From assembly GCF_008124865.1 (NCBI RefSeq), contig NZ_VNHY01000003.1:186001-250000 (forward strand): 64,000 nucleotides of DNA, given 5' to 3'. A program made the position numbers and the translations under genes. The notes under the pieces were generated by a model that saw nothing but the letters and a program-made list of their open reading frames with translations, ran no database searches and was not told the DNA's origin. Shown here in pieces: positions 40,402 through 50,375 of the stretch (position 1 is the stretch's first letter; every line of letters begins with the position of its first letter). The DNA comes from Fodinibius salinus. Its GTDB lineage: Bacteria > Bacteroidota > Rhodothermia > Balneolales > Balneolaceae.

Positions 40402-40636
40402 AAAAGAATGCTCGTATAAAGATTAAAAAGTGATGCCAAAGATAACAAAGTATGCTGGGTGATAAAATTTCTTGGAGTGCTTAATAAAACTCCCTTTTTG
40501 TTCTGAGCTATGTACTAAGCTTGTCTCAGTATTTCGTCAGGATTCGGATATAAATGTTAGTAGGTGTATAGTTAGACTCTGATCTAGAATGATTCGGACA
40601 GAATCACAATATATGGTTAGGTTTCATAATCCTTTT

Positions 40637-41980
40637 TTACCGAACGGCTGCCACCACCCGGTCTGCCAGCTCTTTTGCTTTTTGGGCTGAGGTGCCTTCT
40701 GAATAGACGCGGATGATGGGTTCAGTATTTGATTTTCGCAGGTGTACCCATCCATCCTCAAAATCGACTTTTACCCCATCAGTGGTGTCAGGATTATATT
40801 CTGTATATATCGACTCAGTCTTTTTCAGGATGGCATCCCCATCGACATCAGAGAGTTGTATTTTATCCTTGCGCATCTCGTAATCCGGCAGAGTATTGCG
40901 ATATTCTTCGGAGGTGATATCGCGTTCTGCAAGCAACTGTAGAACCATAGCTATTCCCACCATTGAATCGCGACCATAGTGCAGGTCCGGATTGATGACG
41001 CCACCGTTTCCTTCGCCGCCAATTACAGCATCCACTTCCTGCATTTTTTTAACGACATTAATTTCGCCTACTGAGGATCGGTAGCACTGCTGCCCATGCT
41101 TTTGGGCTACATCTTCGGCCACCCGTGATGAGGACAAATTGGTAGCGCAGGGTCCTGATTTTTTACCTAATAAAAAGTCGAAAGCGGTAGCCTGGGTATA
41201 TTCTTCACCAAACAGATTGCCTTTGTTGGTAACCAGTGCCAGTCGATCCGCATCGGGGTCGGTGACAACGCCTATATCACAGCTATGCTCTTTAACAAGG
41301 TTGCAAATATCTTCCAGATATTCGGGAAGGGGTTCGGGATTGTGAGCAAAAAGTCCATTGGGTTCATCATTGATGGAATGAATATTTTCCACGCCCAGGG
41401 CTTCGAAGATAGCAGGAATTCCAATAGTACCGGTACCATTAACAGGATCAATCGCTACCGAAAAGTCTTTTGATGCAATCAAATCACGATCAATATAAGG
41501 CAGTTCTAATATTTTTTGAACGTGATAGTCCAGCGCATCTTCATCAGTTTTAACTGAGCCAATTTCGTCAAATTTTTTGTAAGAATATGTCTGTTCTTTA
41601 CTGGTAGTAATTACTTTCTGTCCCTGTTCAGCATCCAAAAATTCGCTTTTGCTGTTAAGCAATTTAAGCGCATTCCAGTTTTCAGGATTATGGCTGGCTG
41701 AAATGATAATTGCGCCATCAGCATCGTGTTTGTGAACGGCCATAGCCACAGTAGGGGTAGGGGCAACGCCGACCTTTACTACATCGCAGCCTACAGATTG
41801 CAGTGTAGCTACTACAATATCCTCGCAAATTTGCCCTGTTACGCGTGTGTCACGCCCAACGATTACTTTGCCCGTGCCCGTCCAGCTGCCAAACCCAGCT
41901 GTAAATTGACTAAGGTTTTCGGGCGTTAAATCAGTTCCAAAAATGCCCCGGATACCGGAGACAGAAATCATTAATGACAT
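40637..41980 (-). CDS. Phosphoglucosamine / phosphohexose mutase (GlmM-like)
   Basis: Protein of 447 residues of the alpha-D-phosphohexomutase family. The phosphoserine loop is IISASHNPENWNALKLL (Ser about 100), the metal loop is VTDPDADRLALV (about 240-246), the sugar loop is GGEGNGGVINP, and the phosphate loop is RKSNTEPIIRVYSE near the end. The ENWNALK form is the one seen in Bacteroidota/archaeal-type GlmM. It probably makes glucosamine-1-phosphate for cell wall precursors; phosphomannomutase activity cannot be ruled out. Confidence 0.9.
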   Translation of the reverse strand: MSLMISVSGIRGIFGTDLTPENLSQFTAGFGSWTGTGKVIVGRDTRVTGQICEDIVVATLQSVGCDVVKVGVAPTPTVAMAVHKHDADGAIIISASHNPENWNALKLLNSKSEFLDAEQGQKVITTSKEQTYSYKKFDEIGSVKTDEDALDYHVQKILELPYIDRDLIASKDFSVAIDPVNGTGTIGIPAIFEALGVENIHSINDEPNGLFAHNPEPLPEYLEDICNLVKEHSCDIGVVTDPDADRLALVTNKGNLFGEEYTQATAFDFLLGKKSGPCATNLSSSRVAEDVAQKHGQQCYRSSVGEINVVKKMQEVDAVIGGEGNGGVINPDLHYGRDSMVGIAMVLQLLAERDITSEEYRNTLPDYEMRKDKIQLSDVDGDAILKKTESIYTEYNPDTTDGVKVDFEDGWVHLRKSNTEPIIRVYSEGTSAQKAKELADRVVAAVR

Positions 41981-41995
41981 GTTGGTAAATATTTA

Positions 41996-42069
41996 ATGTC
42001 ATCCTGCCCCGAATTTTCGAGATCAGGATCTATGGATTACAGATTGCTAAAATAAAATTAGCATGACAT
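41996..42069. repeat. REP-like palindromic element after start of mutase gene
   Basis: The ends ATGTCAT (41996-42002) and ATGACAT (42063-42069) are inverted, with GTCATCCTG at the left as in other intergenic palindromes of this group. The interior GAGATCAGGATCT is partly symmetrical. It lies between the mutase and the adenosyltransferase genes. Confidence 0.45.
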
Positions 42070-42112
42070 GAGGTTTAATTTCTTGTTTTAAAAACTATTA
42101 ACGGTTAACTGG

Positions 42113-42667
42113 TTACTGCTCATTACGTTCTGGCTTCCAGGTTTCTTCACGAATGCCTGCTTCTTTGTTTTCATGCCGAGCGATCACAAACAAAAAGTCA
42201 GAAAGGCGATTTAAGAACTTAATACATTCATCTGATATCTCATCAGTTTCATGGCATGCAACAGTCGCACGTTCAGCACGTCGGCAGACAGTACGTGCAA
42301 GGTGAAGGGTGGCACCCGGCTGCGATCCGCCGGGAAGGATAAAGTTTTTCAGAGTTTCCAGATTCTCTTCCAGCTCATCAATAGCCTCTTCCAGAAAATC
42401 GATATCTTCTTGTGCTATCCGATCAATACGTGTATCTGAAGAGGGAGGGGTAGCCAGGTCAGCGCCTAAAGTAAATAGCAGTTCTTGTATTCTGCGCAGT
42501 AAGATTGTACCCCTTTCGGATAATTCATAGCTGGCAGCCAATCCCACGACAGAGTTTAGTTCATCGACGGTACCATACGCTTTGATACGCTCTGAGGATT
42601 TGGAAACACGGTCTCCACCAAAAAGCGAGGTGTCTCCAGAATCTCCTCGTTTTGTATAAATTTTCAT
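42113..42667 (-). CDS. PduO-type cob(I)alamin adenosyltransferase
   Basis: Start at ATG 42667 (MKIYTKRGDSGDTSLFGG), seven codons inside the longest frame, since the family starts here. Length 184 residues. Motifs: the ATP-binding TKRGDSGDTSLFGG, KAYGTVDELNSVVG, FILPGGSQPGATLHLART and CRRAERATV. It attaches the adenosyl group to cobalamin. No cobalamin riboswitch is seen upstream and no B12-dependent enzyme is near. Confidence 0.95.
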   Translation of the reverse strand: MKIYTKRGDSGDTSLFGGDRVSKSSERIKAYGTVDELNSVVGLAASYELSERGTILLRRIQELLFTLGADLATPPSSDTRIDRIAQEDIDFLEEAIDELEENLETLKNFILPGGSQPGATLHLARTVCRRAERATVACHETDEISDECIKFLNRLSDFLFVIARHENKEAGIREETWKPERNEQ

Positions 42668-42826
42668 AGCTCTATTTTTTTGATGCAATATCAGAGGCCA
42701 CAGAGACTGAATAATCCGTGCACTTCTGTAAATCTTCAGTGATTATGTAAGTTCAAAAAATGAAACTCGACTTGATAGCCTAAAGTACGGAGTACAGGAT
42801 AGATTTTCAGATAAAAATACTGCTAT

Positions 42827-43450
42827 TTAGGATTGCATAATTATAAATCCACGGCCCAACGACTCGACCTCAACTCCTTTGTGGGTAAGCTGCTTGAGAG
42901 CGGCCAGAAAATCATCGGCCTGTTTCGATCTACAAGCTATTTTAAGGGTGATTTCTTCCAGGTATTGGGCATCAATCTCTTTTAGATCAAATTGGTTTTT
43001 AAGTTGCTCAATGTGTGTTTGTTGATCATACGGATAGTTAATTTTGAAATTTGCTGTAGGTACAAGCTGTAGTAATGATGCCTGACTGAGACATCTTTTT
43101 GCAGCCTTTCCATAAGCGTTAATGAGCCCTGATGTACCGAGGTTCGTACCACCGTAATACCGAACGACGATGCACCCACAGTTCACCATTTCAAAAGATT
43201 TAAGCTGGTTTAAGATCGGGAGACCTGCCGTACCGCCGGGTTCGCCGTCATCTTGTGCAAACTCTTTGATGTTATTGGGATACAGCCGCCATCCGTAACA
43301 GTGGTGAGTAGCATCGGGATATTGGGACTGAATATTTTTCAGCCGTTTCTCAAATGCTTTTTCGGAATCTGTTGGAAACAGGTGTCCCAAAAATTTTGAT
43401 CCCTTTTCACGGAATTTACTATGTGTTGTTGTTTTTACCGTTTTCAACAT
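42827..43450 (-). CDS. YigZ/IMPACT family protein
   Basis: Protein of 207 residues. FREKGSKFLGHLFPT, then DATHHCYGWRL, QDDGEPGGTAGLPIL and VVRYYGGTNLGTSGLINAYG are the signature of UPF0029/IMPACT. The C-terminal part is a ferredoxin-like DUF1949 domain (about 140-207). Bacterial members are linked to translation control by homology to IMPACT; their role is unproven. Confidence 0.93.
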   Translation of the reverse strand: MLKTVKTTTHSKFREKGSKFLGHLFPTDSEKAFEKRLKNIQSQYPDATHHCYGWRLYPNNIKEFAQDDGEPGGTAGLPILNQLKSFEMVNCGCIVVRYYGGTNLGTSGLINAYGKAAKRCLSQASLLQLVPTANFKINYPYDQQTHIEQLKNQFDLKEIDAQYLEEITLKIACRSKQADDFLAALKQLTHKGVEVESLGRGFIIMQS

Positions 43451-43825
43451 CTCTTGTTTTGAAGAGGATTAACAAATTAAACGCATTTAGCAGATAAGAA
43501 TGTTGGTATGACCATGTAGTTGGTCAATCTTCCTCAATTTCTCTTCTCCAAGAGGGAGGAATGATATTATCTTAAGGATTAAAAACCATCTCATACAAAA
43601 GATTAACTACCATATTCGTTTAACTATCGTCAATTAACCGGTAATAAGGTCGAAAGCCAAAATAACAATTTAGAATACTTCTGAATAAGATTTTAAATTG
43701 AAAAGTCGATCACCAACCCTTGCCTTTTTACGTATTTCACCACATCTTCACCCTTCGGAACGAGCTTCCGCACGTTGGTGTTTTTTGCAGCGTACAAAAT
43801 ACTTAGGAAAAATTTATTTTATACA
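43451..43825. other. Intergenic region before sdhC
   Basis: A 375-base gap between the divergent yigZ-like gene and sdhC. It holds a hairpin at 43530-43561 (TTCCTC and CTCTT paired with AAGAGGGAGGAA). The minus-strand coding remnant at 43693-43818 is listed separately. CACCAAC (43711-43717) and GTTGGTG (43774-43780) can pair and are followed by six T, so a transcribed leader could fold here. The sdh promoter must lie in this gap. Confidence 0.45.
43693..43818 (-). pseudogene. Possible C-terminal remnant of an unknown gene
   Basis: On the minus strand an open frame of about 41 codons ends at TAA 43693. It includes AAKNTNVRKLVPKGEDVV and KYVKRQGLVIDFSI, which reads like a real protein C-terminus. 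It has no start codon and a stop just upstream, near the sdhC start. No family is recognised. It may be a gene remnant left when sdhCAB came to lie here. Confidence 0.3.
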
Positions 43826-44521
43826 ATGCCTTCAATTATACGAGCATTAAAATCCCAGGTCGGTCGTAAAATTTTGACAGCTGTTACCGGATTGGGGCTG
43901 ATTCTTTTTATCATATTTCATCTGATTGGTAATCTTACGCTTTTCGGGGATGCACAGGCGTTCAACGAATATACCTATGCGCTCGAAAGTCTGGGCTGGA
44001 TATTGTATGTACTTGAAGCCGGCTTGGTTATTGCCTTTCTGTTGCATGCCTATATAGGAATTTCTATTTGGTGGAACCGTCGTAAAGCTCGTCCCGAGAG
44101 CTATGAGGTATACAACAGTAAGGGTGGTCCCAGTCATCAGACATGGGCATCAAAATCAATGATATTTACCGGTATCGTACTCCTTGTGTTTATTGTGATT
44201 CATATTGACACGTTTAAGTTTGGTGCCACCGACACTATTATGCTCAACGGGCACGAAGCGCGAGACCTTAAGGCATTAGTAATTGCGACTTTTACACAAC
44301 CGTTATACGCATTCGGATATACGGCTGTGATGATTTTACTTGGTTTTCATTTGGGGCATGGATTTTGGAGTGCCATCACATCGCTGACAATGAAGCACAA
44401 TAAAATGTCAGGTATTATTTATGCAGCAGGTATTATTTTTGCCATTTTGATGGCCGTTGGCTTTCTATTTATTCCGCTTTATATCTACTTCACCGGCGGA
44501 CAGGGTATGTTAATTGCTTAG
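43826..44521 (+). CDS. sdhC: Succinate dehydrogenase cytochrome b subunit SdhC
   Basis: Start at ATG 43826 (MPSIIRALKSQVGRK), 17 codons inside the longest frame, as in the family. Length 231 residues with five transmembrane helices. Likely haem ligands lie in FIIFHLIGNLTLF, LLHAYIGISIWW, FIVIHIDTFKF and LGFHLGHGFWS, matching the dihaem, single-polypeptide anchor of Bacteroidota succinate:menaquinone reductases. First gene of sdhCAB. Confidence 0.96.
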   Translation: MPSIIRALKSQVGRKILTAVTGLGLILFIIFHLIGNLTLFGDAQAFNEYTYALESLGWILYVLEAGLVIAFLLHAYIGISIWWNRRKARPESYEVYNSKGGPSHQTWASKSMIFTGIVLLVFIVIHIDTFKFGATDTIMLNGHEARDLKALVIATFTQPLYAFGYTAVMILLGFHLGHGFWSAITSLTMKHNKMSGIIYAAGIIFAILMAVGFLFIPLYIYFTGGQGMLIA

Positions 44522-44609
44522 AAATACAGTACGCAGATCAAATAGACTAAGTGGATTGGATCTGTGTCATCAGTGTTATTAGCGTTCTATAATTTAACTT
44601 GATCAGATT

Positions 44610-46529
44610 ATGAACTTAGACTCAAAAGTTCCTTCCGGACCACTCGAAGATAAATGGTCTAAACATTTGAATGACATTCAGCTGGTTTCGCCCAACAACA
44701 AGCGTAATCACGATATTATTGTTGTGGGTACCGGTTTGGCCGGTGGGTCTGCTGCCGCCAGCTTGGCTGAATTGGGGTATAACGTAAAAAGTTTTTGTAT
44801 CCAGGATTCAGCAAGACGCGCCCACAGTATTGCTGCCCAGGGTGGAATAAATGCAGCCAAAAACTATCCCAATGATGGAGATACCATTTGGCGTCTTTTT
44901 TATGATACGATTAAGGGCGGTGATTATCGCTCTCGCGAATCTAATACCTATCGGCTGGCGCAGATCTCTAATGAAATTATTGATCAGGCGGTAGCGCAGG
45001 GTGTGCCTTTTGCCCGTGAATACGGTGGTTTGTTGGCCAATCGTTCGTTTGGTGGGGCGCAAGTCTCACGAACATTTTATGCTCGAGGACAAACAGGTCA
45101 ACAGCTGTTATTGGGGGCCTATCAGTCGATGATGCGTCAGGTACACAAAGATAAAATTGAGATGCATACCCGGCACGAAATGCTTGATCTGGTGGTCATT
45201 GATGGCAAAGCACGGGGAATCGTTACGCGCGATTTAGTCTCCGGTGAAATTGAGCGTTGGATGGCCGATGCGGTAGTACTGGCCAGTGGCGGATACGGCA
45301 ATGCGTTTTATCTGTCAACCAATGCCAAAAATTCAAATGTGACGGCGGCATGGCGATGTCATAAACGGGGTGCAGGGTTTGCGAATCCCTGTTACGTGCA
45401 GATTCATCCGACATGTATCCCTGTTTCAGGAGATTATCAGTCCAAGCTTACGCTGATGAGTGAGAGTCTCCGTAATGACGGACGTGTTTGGGTACCCGAA
45501 GAGAAAGATGACGACCGTCATCCTAATGACATCCCAGAAGATGAACGGTACTATTATCTCGAAGAAAAGTATCCTGCCTTTGGAAACTTGGTGCCGCGTG
45601 ATGTGGCATCCCGAAACGCCAAAATTGTTTGTGATGAAGGTATGGGCGTTGGTCCGACAGGACGAGCAGTATATCTGGATTTCCGTGATGCTATTGAGCG
45701 CGAAGGTCGCCAGACGATCTCTGAGAAATATGGAAATCTCTTTGAGATGTACGAAAATATTACTGGTGATAATCCCTATGAAGAGCCGATGCGGATCTTT
45801 CCCGCTGTACACTACACCATGGGCGGACTTTGGGTGGATTATAACTTACAGAGTAATATTCCAGGACTGTTTGTGGCCGGAGAAGCGAATTTTTCTGATC
45901 ATGGAGCCAATCGATTAGGGGCCAGTGCACTCATGCAAGGGCTTTCGGACGGCTACTTTATTATTCCATACACAGTTGGCAACTATATTGCCCAACAGGA
46001 TTTTGGAGATGTAAGTAAAGATCACGAAGCCTTTGATGAGGCAGCTGCAAATGCCCAGGGACAAATTGATAAGCTTTTTGAAGTGGACGGTGACCGTAGC
46101 GTGGTAGACTTTCACCGCGAGCTTGGGCAAATTATGTGGGACAAAGTTGGTATTTCACGAAGCGAAGAAGGCCTTAAGGAAGCGATCAAACAGATTCAGG
46201 AATTGCGCGAAGAATTTTGGAATAATGTTCGTGTGCCTGGAGAACAATCTAATTACAACAAATATTTAGAATTTGCAGGACGCGTGGCTGACTTTCTTGA
46301 ACTCGGTGAGCTGATGGCCAAAGATGCCCTTCACCGCGATGAGTCAGCGGGTTGCCACTTGCGCGAAGAGCATCAGTCCGAAGAAGGAGAAGCACTTCGT
46401 AACGATGAAGAATATTCGTATGTGGCGGCTTGGGAGTTCCAGGGCGTAAACGGTGAGCTTAACGAAGAACTCCACAAAGAAGATCTTGAATTTGATTTTG
46501 TAGAACTAAAGCAACGCAGTTATAAGTGA
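44610..46529 (+). CDS. sdhA: Succinate dehydrogenase flavoprotein subunit SdhA
   Basis: Protein of 639 residues. It has the FAD-binding [19 protein letters not shown], the flavin-linking His in [17 protein letters not shown] (visible as [12 protein letters not shown]), the active-site region [25 protein letters not shown] and [21 protein letters not shown]. It oxidises succinate to fumarate in the cytoplasm. It lies 88 bases after sdhC. Confidence 0.97.
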   Translation: MNLDSKVPSGPLEDKWSKHLNDIQLVSPNNKRNHDIIVVGTGLAGGSAAASLAELGYNVKSFCIQDSARRAHSIAAQGGINAAKNYPNDGDTIWRLFYDTIKGGDYRSRESNTYRLAQISNEIIDQAVAQGVPFAREYGGLLANRSFGGAQVSRTFYARGQTGQQLLLGAYQSMMRQVHKDKIEMHTRHEMLDLVVIDGKARGIVTRDLVSGEIERWMADAVVLASGGYGNAFYLSTNAKNSNVTAAWRCHKRGAGFANPCYVQIHPTCIPVSGDYQSKLTLMSESLRNDGRVWVPEEKDDDRHPNDIPEDERYYYLEEKYPAFGNLVPRDVASRNAKIVCDEGMGVGPTGRAVYLDFRDAIEREGRQTISEKYGNLFEMYENITGDNPYEEPMRIFPAVHYTMGGLWVDYNLQSNIPGLFVAGEANFSDHGANRLGASALMQGLSDGYFIIPYTVGNYIAQQDFGDVSKDHEAFDEAAANAQGQIDKLFEVDGDRSVVDFHRELGQIMWDKVGISRSEEGLKEAIKQIQELREEFWNNVRVPGEQSNYNKYLEFAGRVADFLELGELMAKDALHRDESAGCHLREEHQSEEGEALRNDEEYSYVAAWEFQGVNGELNEELHKEDLEFDFVELKQRSYK

Positions 46530-46533
46530 CGAA

Positions 46534-46616
46534 GTCATCCTGACCGGAGCGAAGTATCTCAAAATTAGAACAGATTCTACTTTGAGATCTATCGACGCTT
46601 CTCTCCTTGGAATGAC
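46534..46616. repeat. GTCATCC-type palindromic element between sdhA and sdhB
   Basis: The left end GTCATCCTGACCGGAGCGAA and the right end, reading CGCTTCTCTCCTTGGAATGAC, are inverted copies. Inside, TATCTC pairs with GAGATC and AGAACAGATTCT forms a small inner palindrome. This is a typical mobile palindromic intergenic repeat. It sits within the sdhAB transcript and may affect mRNA stability. Confidence 0.7.
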
Positions 46617-46640
46617 AACTAATAGATAAATTAAGATATT

Positions 46641-47408
46641 ATGGCTGATACATTTACGATTCACTTGAAAGTTTGGCGGCAAGCAGGGCCCAATAAACCC
46701 GGCAAGTTAGTTGATTATACGGTTGATAATGTCAACTCTCACATGTCGTTTTTGGAAATGCTCGATGTGTTAAATGAGCAGATCATTGCCAAAGGGGAAG
46801 AAGAGCCAATCGAATTTGATTACGACTGCCGCGAAGGTATTTGCGGTTCGTGTAATTTGATGATTAACGGCCGGGCGCACGGACCTAAAGCAATGACCTG
46901 TTCTTGCCAGTTGCACATGCGTAATTACAGCGACGGCGATACCATCACCGTTGAACCATTCCGCGCTAAAGCATTTCCCGTTATTAAAGATTTGGTAGTG
47001 GATCGTTCAGCTTTTGATCGCATTATCGAATCGGGTGGATATGTATCAGTAAAAACCGGATCTGCCCCGGATGCCAATTCCATTCCTGTTGATAAGTCTG
47101 TAGCCGATACAGCTTTTGATTATGCTACCTGTATCGGATGCGGAGCTTGCGTTGCTGCGTGCCCCAATTCTTCAGCTTCATTGTTTACAGGGGCGAAACT
47201 GGCACACCTCAATCGTTTGCCCCAAGGCGAACCTGAGCGCAAGAAGCGAACAGTAGCTATGGTAGAGCAGATGGAGGAGGAAGGTTTTGGAGATTGCTCA
47301 AACTATGCTGAGTGTGAAGCTGTTTGTCCAAAGGGTATTTCCATCTCCGCCATTGCAGAGATGCGCCGTGATTATATGAAAGCAACTTTTGCCGGTGAAG
47401 AAGTATAA
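46641..47408 (+). CDS. sdhB: Succinate dehydrogenase iron-sulfur subunit SdhB
   Basis: Protein of 255 residues. The [2Fe-2S] site is [15 protein letters not shown] and CSC (about 63-96). The [4Fe-4S] site is [13 protein letters not shown] (about 163-175). The [3Fe-4S] part is [16 protein letters not shown] (about 218-232). It carries electrons from SdhA to menaquinone at SdhC. Last gene of the operon, followed by a terminator. Confidence 0.97.
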   Translation: MADTFTIHLKVWRQAGPNKPGKLVDYTVDNVNSHMSFLEMLDVLNEQIIAKGEEEPIEFDYDCREGICGSCNLMINGRAHGPKAMTCSCQLHMRNYSDGDTITVEPFRAKAFPVIKDLVVDRSAFDRIIESGGYVSVKTGSAPDANSIPVDKSVADTAFDYATCIGCGACVAACPNSSASLFTGAKLAHLNRLPQGEPERKKRTVAMVEQMEEEGFGDCSNYAECEAVCPKGISISAIAEMRRDYMKATFAGEEV

Positions 47409-47462
47409 ATTTTTAGTGTCCTGAACTAGTTTCAGGCTTTGAAATTAGTTTTAGATGGAACG

Positions 47463-47492
47463 AGCTCCGTAGCTCTGCTGCGGAGCTTTTTT
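47463..47492 (+). terminator. Terminator after sdhB
   Basis: The stem AGCTCCG (47463-47469) pairs with CGGAGCT (47481-47487) around a short loop, followed by a T run. It ends the sdhCAB transcript and lies right at the 3' end of the converging AT-rich gene. Confidence 0.85.
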
Positions 47493-47493
47493 A

Positions 47494-50232
47494 TTATGAG
47501 ATTAATTCTTCTATTTGTGTTCTAAACCAATTAGTTGAGGCAAGAACATTTTTATTTAAATTAAATTCTGCTAAATAACTTTTATCAAATTTATCTTTAA
47601 GGCTAAATGATTTTAAAAAAGTCTCTATATTGTTTGAATCAATATTATCGATAATTTTGTCTTCTGTATCCATACGTATTTCTCCAGGAATTTTTAGTTC
47701 TGGATATCCTTTTCTTGTAGATTTCAGATTGAGAACTATTTCATCTCGTTTTTCTTCCTTTTGGCGTATTAGCTCTTCTTTGTATTTATCTATGTTGAGG
47801 TTCTCAATATCTAGTTCTTCGAGATTTTTTGGATGGTATAAATAATTTTCAATGCAGTAATAATCTAAAATGATATAGTTTGTGAATTTGTTGGTTATCC
47901 TATCAATTTCTTGGTCGGTTAAGTAATCTCGATCTCTTATACCAAGGTATTTCATATTATTCCTTATTTTCTGGAACAGTGAGTAAGCGTCTTTTTCAGG
48001 TATAAAATCGACTTCATCAAGGGATAGTGAGTTAAAGATCTCTTGATTCTGATTTTCACAAAGGACCATAATCTTATCTTTCTCAGATACAGAAGGGATA
48101 TTATCAAGCTTATTTTCAACTTCAGCCCTTTCGTCTTTAAGTTGTTCAAGCTTTTCAGCATTATAGAACTTATTTCGGATGTTTTGCTCCCAATCTTCTT
48201 TATTTATAAAGGCAAATTTAAACTTGTTAAACCATTTGGCACTTTTTCGTTTTATTTCTTTAGAAGCGGTTCTCTTATTGTCTAAAATATCTGCAATTCT
48301 GTTATCTAAAGAATTATATTCGTTTTTAAGTTTTTCTTTCCTGCCTTTTAATATTTCTACTTGATTATCAGCTTTTTCTTTAAAAAGTCTTTCAAGGTGA
48401 GCGTTAAGGTCTTTTTTTAATTCCTTTACTTCTTGACTAATATTTGATATCTGTTCTTCTAACTCTTTGTTCTTACTAGTTTTTTGGTTTAGCTTTTTAC
48501 TAGATTGCTCGTATTTTCTAAGAATTTCATCTTTTATTAGTTCAGCATTTTTTTCAACTGAATTGGAAGATTTTATTTTACTCCTAATAGCATTATTCGT
48601 TAATATTTCGGTAACTGTATCGTAGGACAAATCATCACTATTTTTGAATCTAGATAAAGAAGCAATTATGTCCTCACTCACTTTTTCAGATTCGAAATCA
48701 AAATCCTTGAAAAGGAAAGGTAGTTGAAAGTTTCCTAGAACTGCCTTTTCAAATTTATCAGTTCTAGGAATCCAAAATTGTAACATTGAAACTAGTTCAT
48801 TAGGGTGTAAACAGACACTTACATTATTTTGTGAGTCAATTTTTTGTTTGAACTTATCAAATTCTAGAAAATTGAAATCTAAAGTAATGATCCAGTTTTC
48901 AATTTCTTTAGGAGAGTCAACATAATTGGGTCTAAAATCTTTTACTATATGCCATATTTTACAGTCATGTCTTAGTTTTAAATAAAATTTGTTCTCAAGT
49001 TGCTCAAACTCTTGCTTTTTCTCTTTATTATTTTGCTTTTCTTCCTCTCGTTTTTCTTTGGTTTTGCCTGTAATCCTTCTTAGCCTATAGTCTCTCTGAT
49101 CTAATATGTCGTCAACCACATCTTGTCTTTTGTTATATTCATCAAAGTCATGATTATATAATTCTAAGTCGTTTTCTCTAATTGTAACAGTAAAATTATC
49201 TAAGTACGGTGAAAAGTATTCATCTATGTCTAAAACCGTATTATTTTGGAGACATTTTAAAAAGTATTTTTTCTTAACCCCAGAAAATGCTCCTTCTTTT
49301 ACAGAAGCTTTCATTTGGTTCAAAGAAGGTCTCATCCGTTTTAGAGATTCTCGATTTCTTTCTAGTAAATTTTTGAATTCACTAATAGTTCCAGGTAGAA
49401 CGTAAAATTTTATTCTTACTTTATTTTTTATCTCATCAATGAGATCCAGTAGGGATTCCGTACTTTTATCCGAAGGGTTTTCATGTAAATCTAAAATTGA
49501 AAGCAGAAAATTAGTATCTACAAAAATTTTTAAATTTGCTTGTGACTTTGATAAGTCATAGACCCTCTGAATTGTTTCTTGATCTAAGTTTGTAGCTTCT
49601 AAGAAGAAATAAGAATTTAACTGATGCAAGATAAAGTCATTTACGATTTCATCATCTTGAGAGAAAAAGAAATTTAAAGCCTTCTTTAAATTTGTTTTAT
49701 CTTCTTTAAAACGATTAAGAAAAGATTGAAAATGTGAATAATCGGTCAGAGTAAGTTTTGAATCTCCTGCTATAAATTCATAAGTCTTAGCGCCAATCTC
49801 TTTAATTATTGGTATTAAAACATTTTTATTGAAATCTTCCCAAACTTTTTCAGCTCCTAACCTAGGGCTAAAATCGTTAACTGTTTTTTTAAATTTTTTC
49901 TTTGTGGTTTTTTCAATTTCCCGCTGATTTTGATAGGCTTCCTTGAAGGTGGCAAGTAAGTCTTCGGTTAGTTGGTAGCGTTCTTCTTTTAATGATTCAG
50001 CCTTTTGTTGACTGACTAAACGTTCTATTTGTTTTTCTATTCGGTCATTTTGTAAAGTAATATTGTATTTTTCACCTAATTTTTCACAAACCTGCTCTAC
50101 TTTTAACGGCTTATTTCCAGTTGTACCGAATATGGATATTATTAAATTTTGTATGGCATGTTCCCACCATCCAGATTCATTCAGTTTTATATGATGAACT
50201 AAGGATGCAATTTCTGATGGTATTTTTTGCAT
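47494..50232 (-). CDS. PIN-like / coiled-coil / DUF4435-TOPRIM-like protein, candidate defence factor
   Basis: Start at ATG 50232 (a TTG ten codons upstream is in frame). Length 912 residues. I do not know this family. Numbering from the ATG: residues 1-90 look like a winged-helix region. A PIN-like nuclease domain has acidic residues Asp239 (FVDTNFLLSILD), Glu285 (TISEFKNLL), Asp423 and Asp452 (IITLDFNFLEFD), followed by VCLHPNELVSMLQFW. A long coiled coil spans about 560-710. Residues of about 720-805 resemble DUF4435/TOPRIM: IMVLCENQN (Glu726), GIRDRDY (Asp767, Asp769) and YYCIENYLYHP (Glu795). There is no Walker A, so it is not an SMC/Rad50 ATPase. It is clearly more AT-rich than sdhB and recQ on either side, a sign of transfer. 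Confidence 0.7.
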   Translation of the reverse strand: MQKIPSEIASLVHHIKLNESGWWEHAIQNLIISIFGTTGNKPLKVEQVCEKLGEKYNITLQNDRIEKQIERLVSQQKAESLKEERYQLTEDLLATFKEAYQNQREIEKTTKKKFKKTVNDFSPRLGAEKVWEDFNKNVLIPIIKEIGAKTYEFIAGDSKLTLTDYSHFQSFLNRFKEDKTNLKKALNFFFSQDDEIVNDFILHQLNSYFFLEATNLDQETIQRVYDLSKSQANLKIFVDTNFLLSILDLHENPSDKSTESLLDLIDEIKNKVRIKFYVLPGTISEFKNLLERNRESLKRMRPSLNQMKASVKEGAFSGVKKKYFLKCLQNNTVLDIDEYFSPYLDNFTVTIRENDLELYNHDFDEYNKRQDVVDDILDQRDYRLRRITGKTKEKREEEKQNNKEKKQEFEQLENKFYLKLRHDCKIWHIVKDFRPNYVDSPKEIENWIITLDFNFLEFDKFKQKIDSQNNVSVCLHPNELVSMLQFWIPRTDKFEKAVLGNFQLPFLFKDFDFESEKVSEDIIASLSRFKNSDDLSYDTVTEILTNNAIRSKIKSSNSVEKNAELIKDEILRKYEQSSKKLNQKTSKNKELEEQISNISQEVKELKKDLNAHLERLFKEKADNQVEILKGRKEKLKNEYNSLDNRIADILDNKRTASKEIKRKSAKWFNKFKFAFINKEDWEQNIRNKFYNAEKLEQLKDERAEVENKLDNIPSVSEKDKIMVLCENQNQEIFNSLSLDEVDFIPEKDAYSLFQKIRNNMKYLGIRDRDYLTDQEIDRITNKFTNYIILDYYCIENYLYHPKNLEELDIENLNIDKYKEELIRQKEEKRDEIVLNLKSTRKGYPELKIPGEIRMDTEDKIIDNIDSNNIETFLKSFSLKDKFDKSYLAEFNLNKNVLASTNWFRTQIEELIS

Positions 50233-50375
50233 AGGAGGTTGAGTTATTTTTTTATCTTTCAACTAATTAAGAAAATAATTGGTACTTTTTAAACAGTGCT
50301 TTTCAATCTACGCCTTTTTTATTTGCTGGAATATGCAGATGTTATCAAAAACCAATTGCTGTTATACATTTCTGT

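Noticed and set aside
42689-42826. Possible cobalamin riboswitch upstream of the adenosyltransferase
   Set aside because: No B12-box-like sequence was found, and the gap is only about 160 bases of AT-rich DNA.
47494-50232. SMC/Rad50-like ATPase because of the coiled coil
   Set aside because: No Walker A or signature motif is present at either end; the acidic motifs fit PIN-like and TOPRIM-like domains better.
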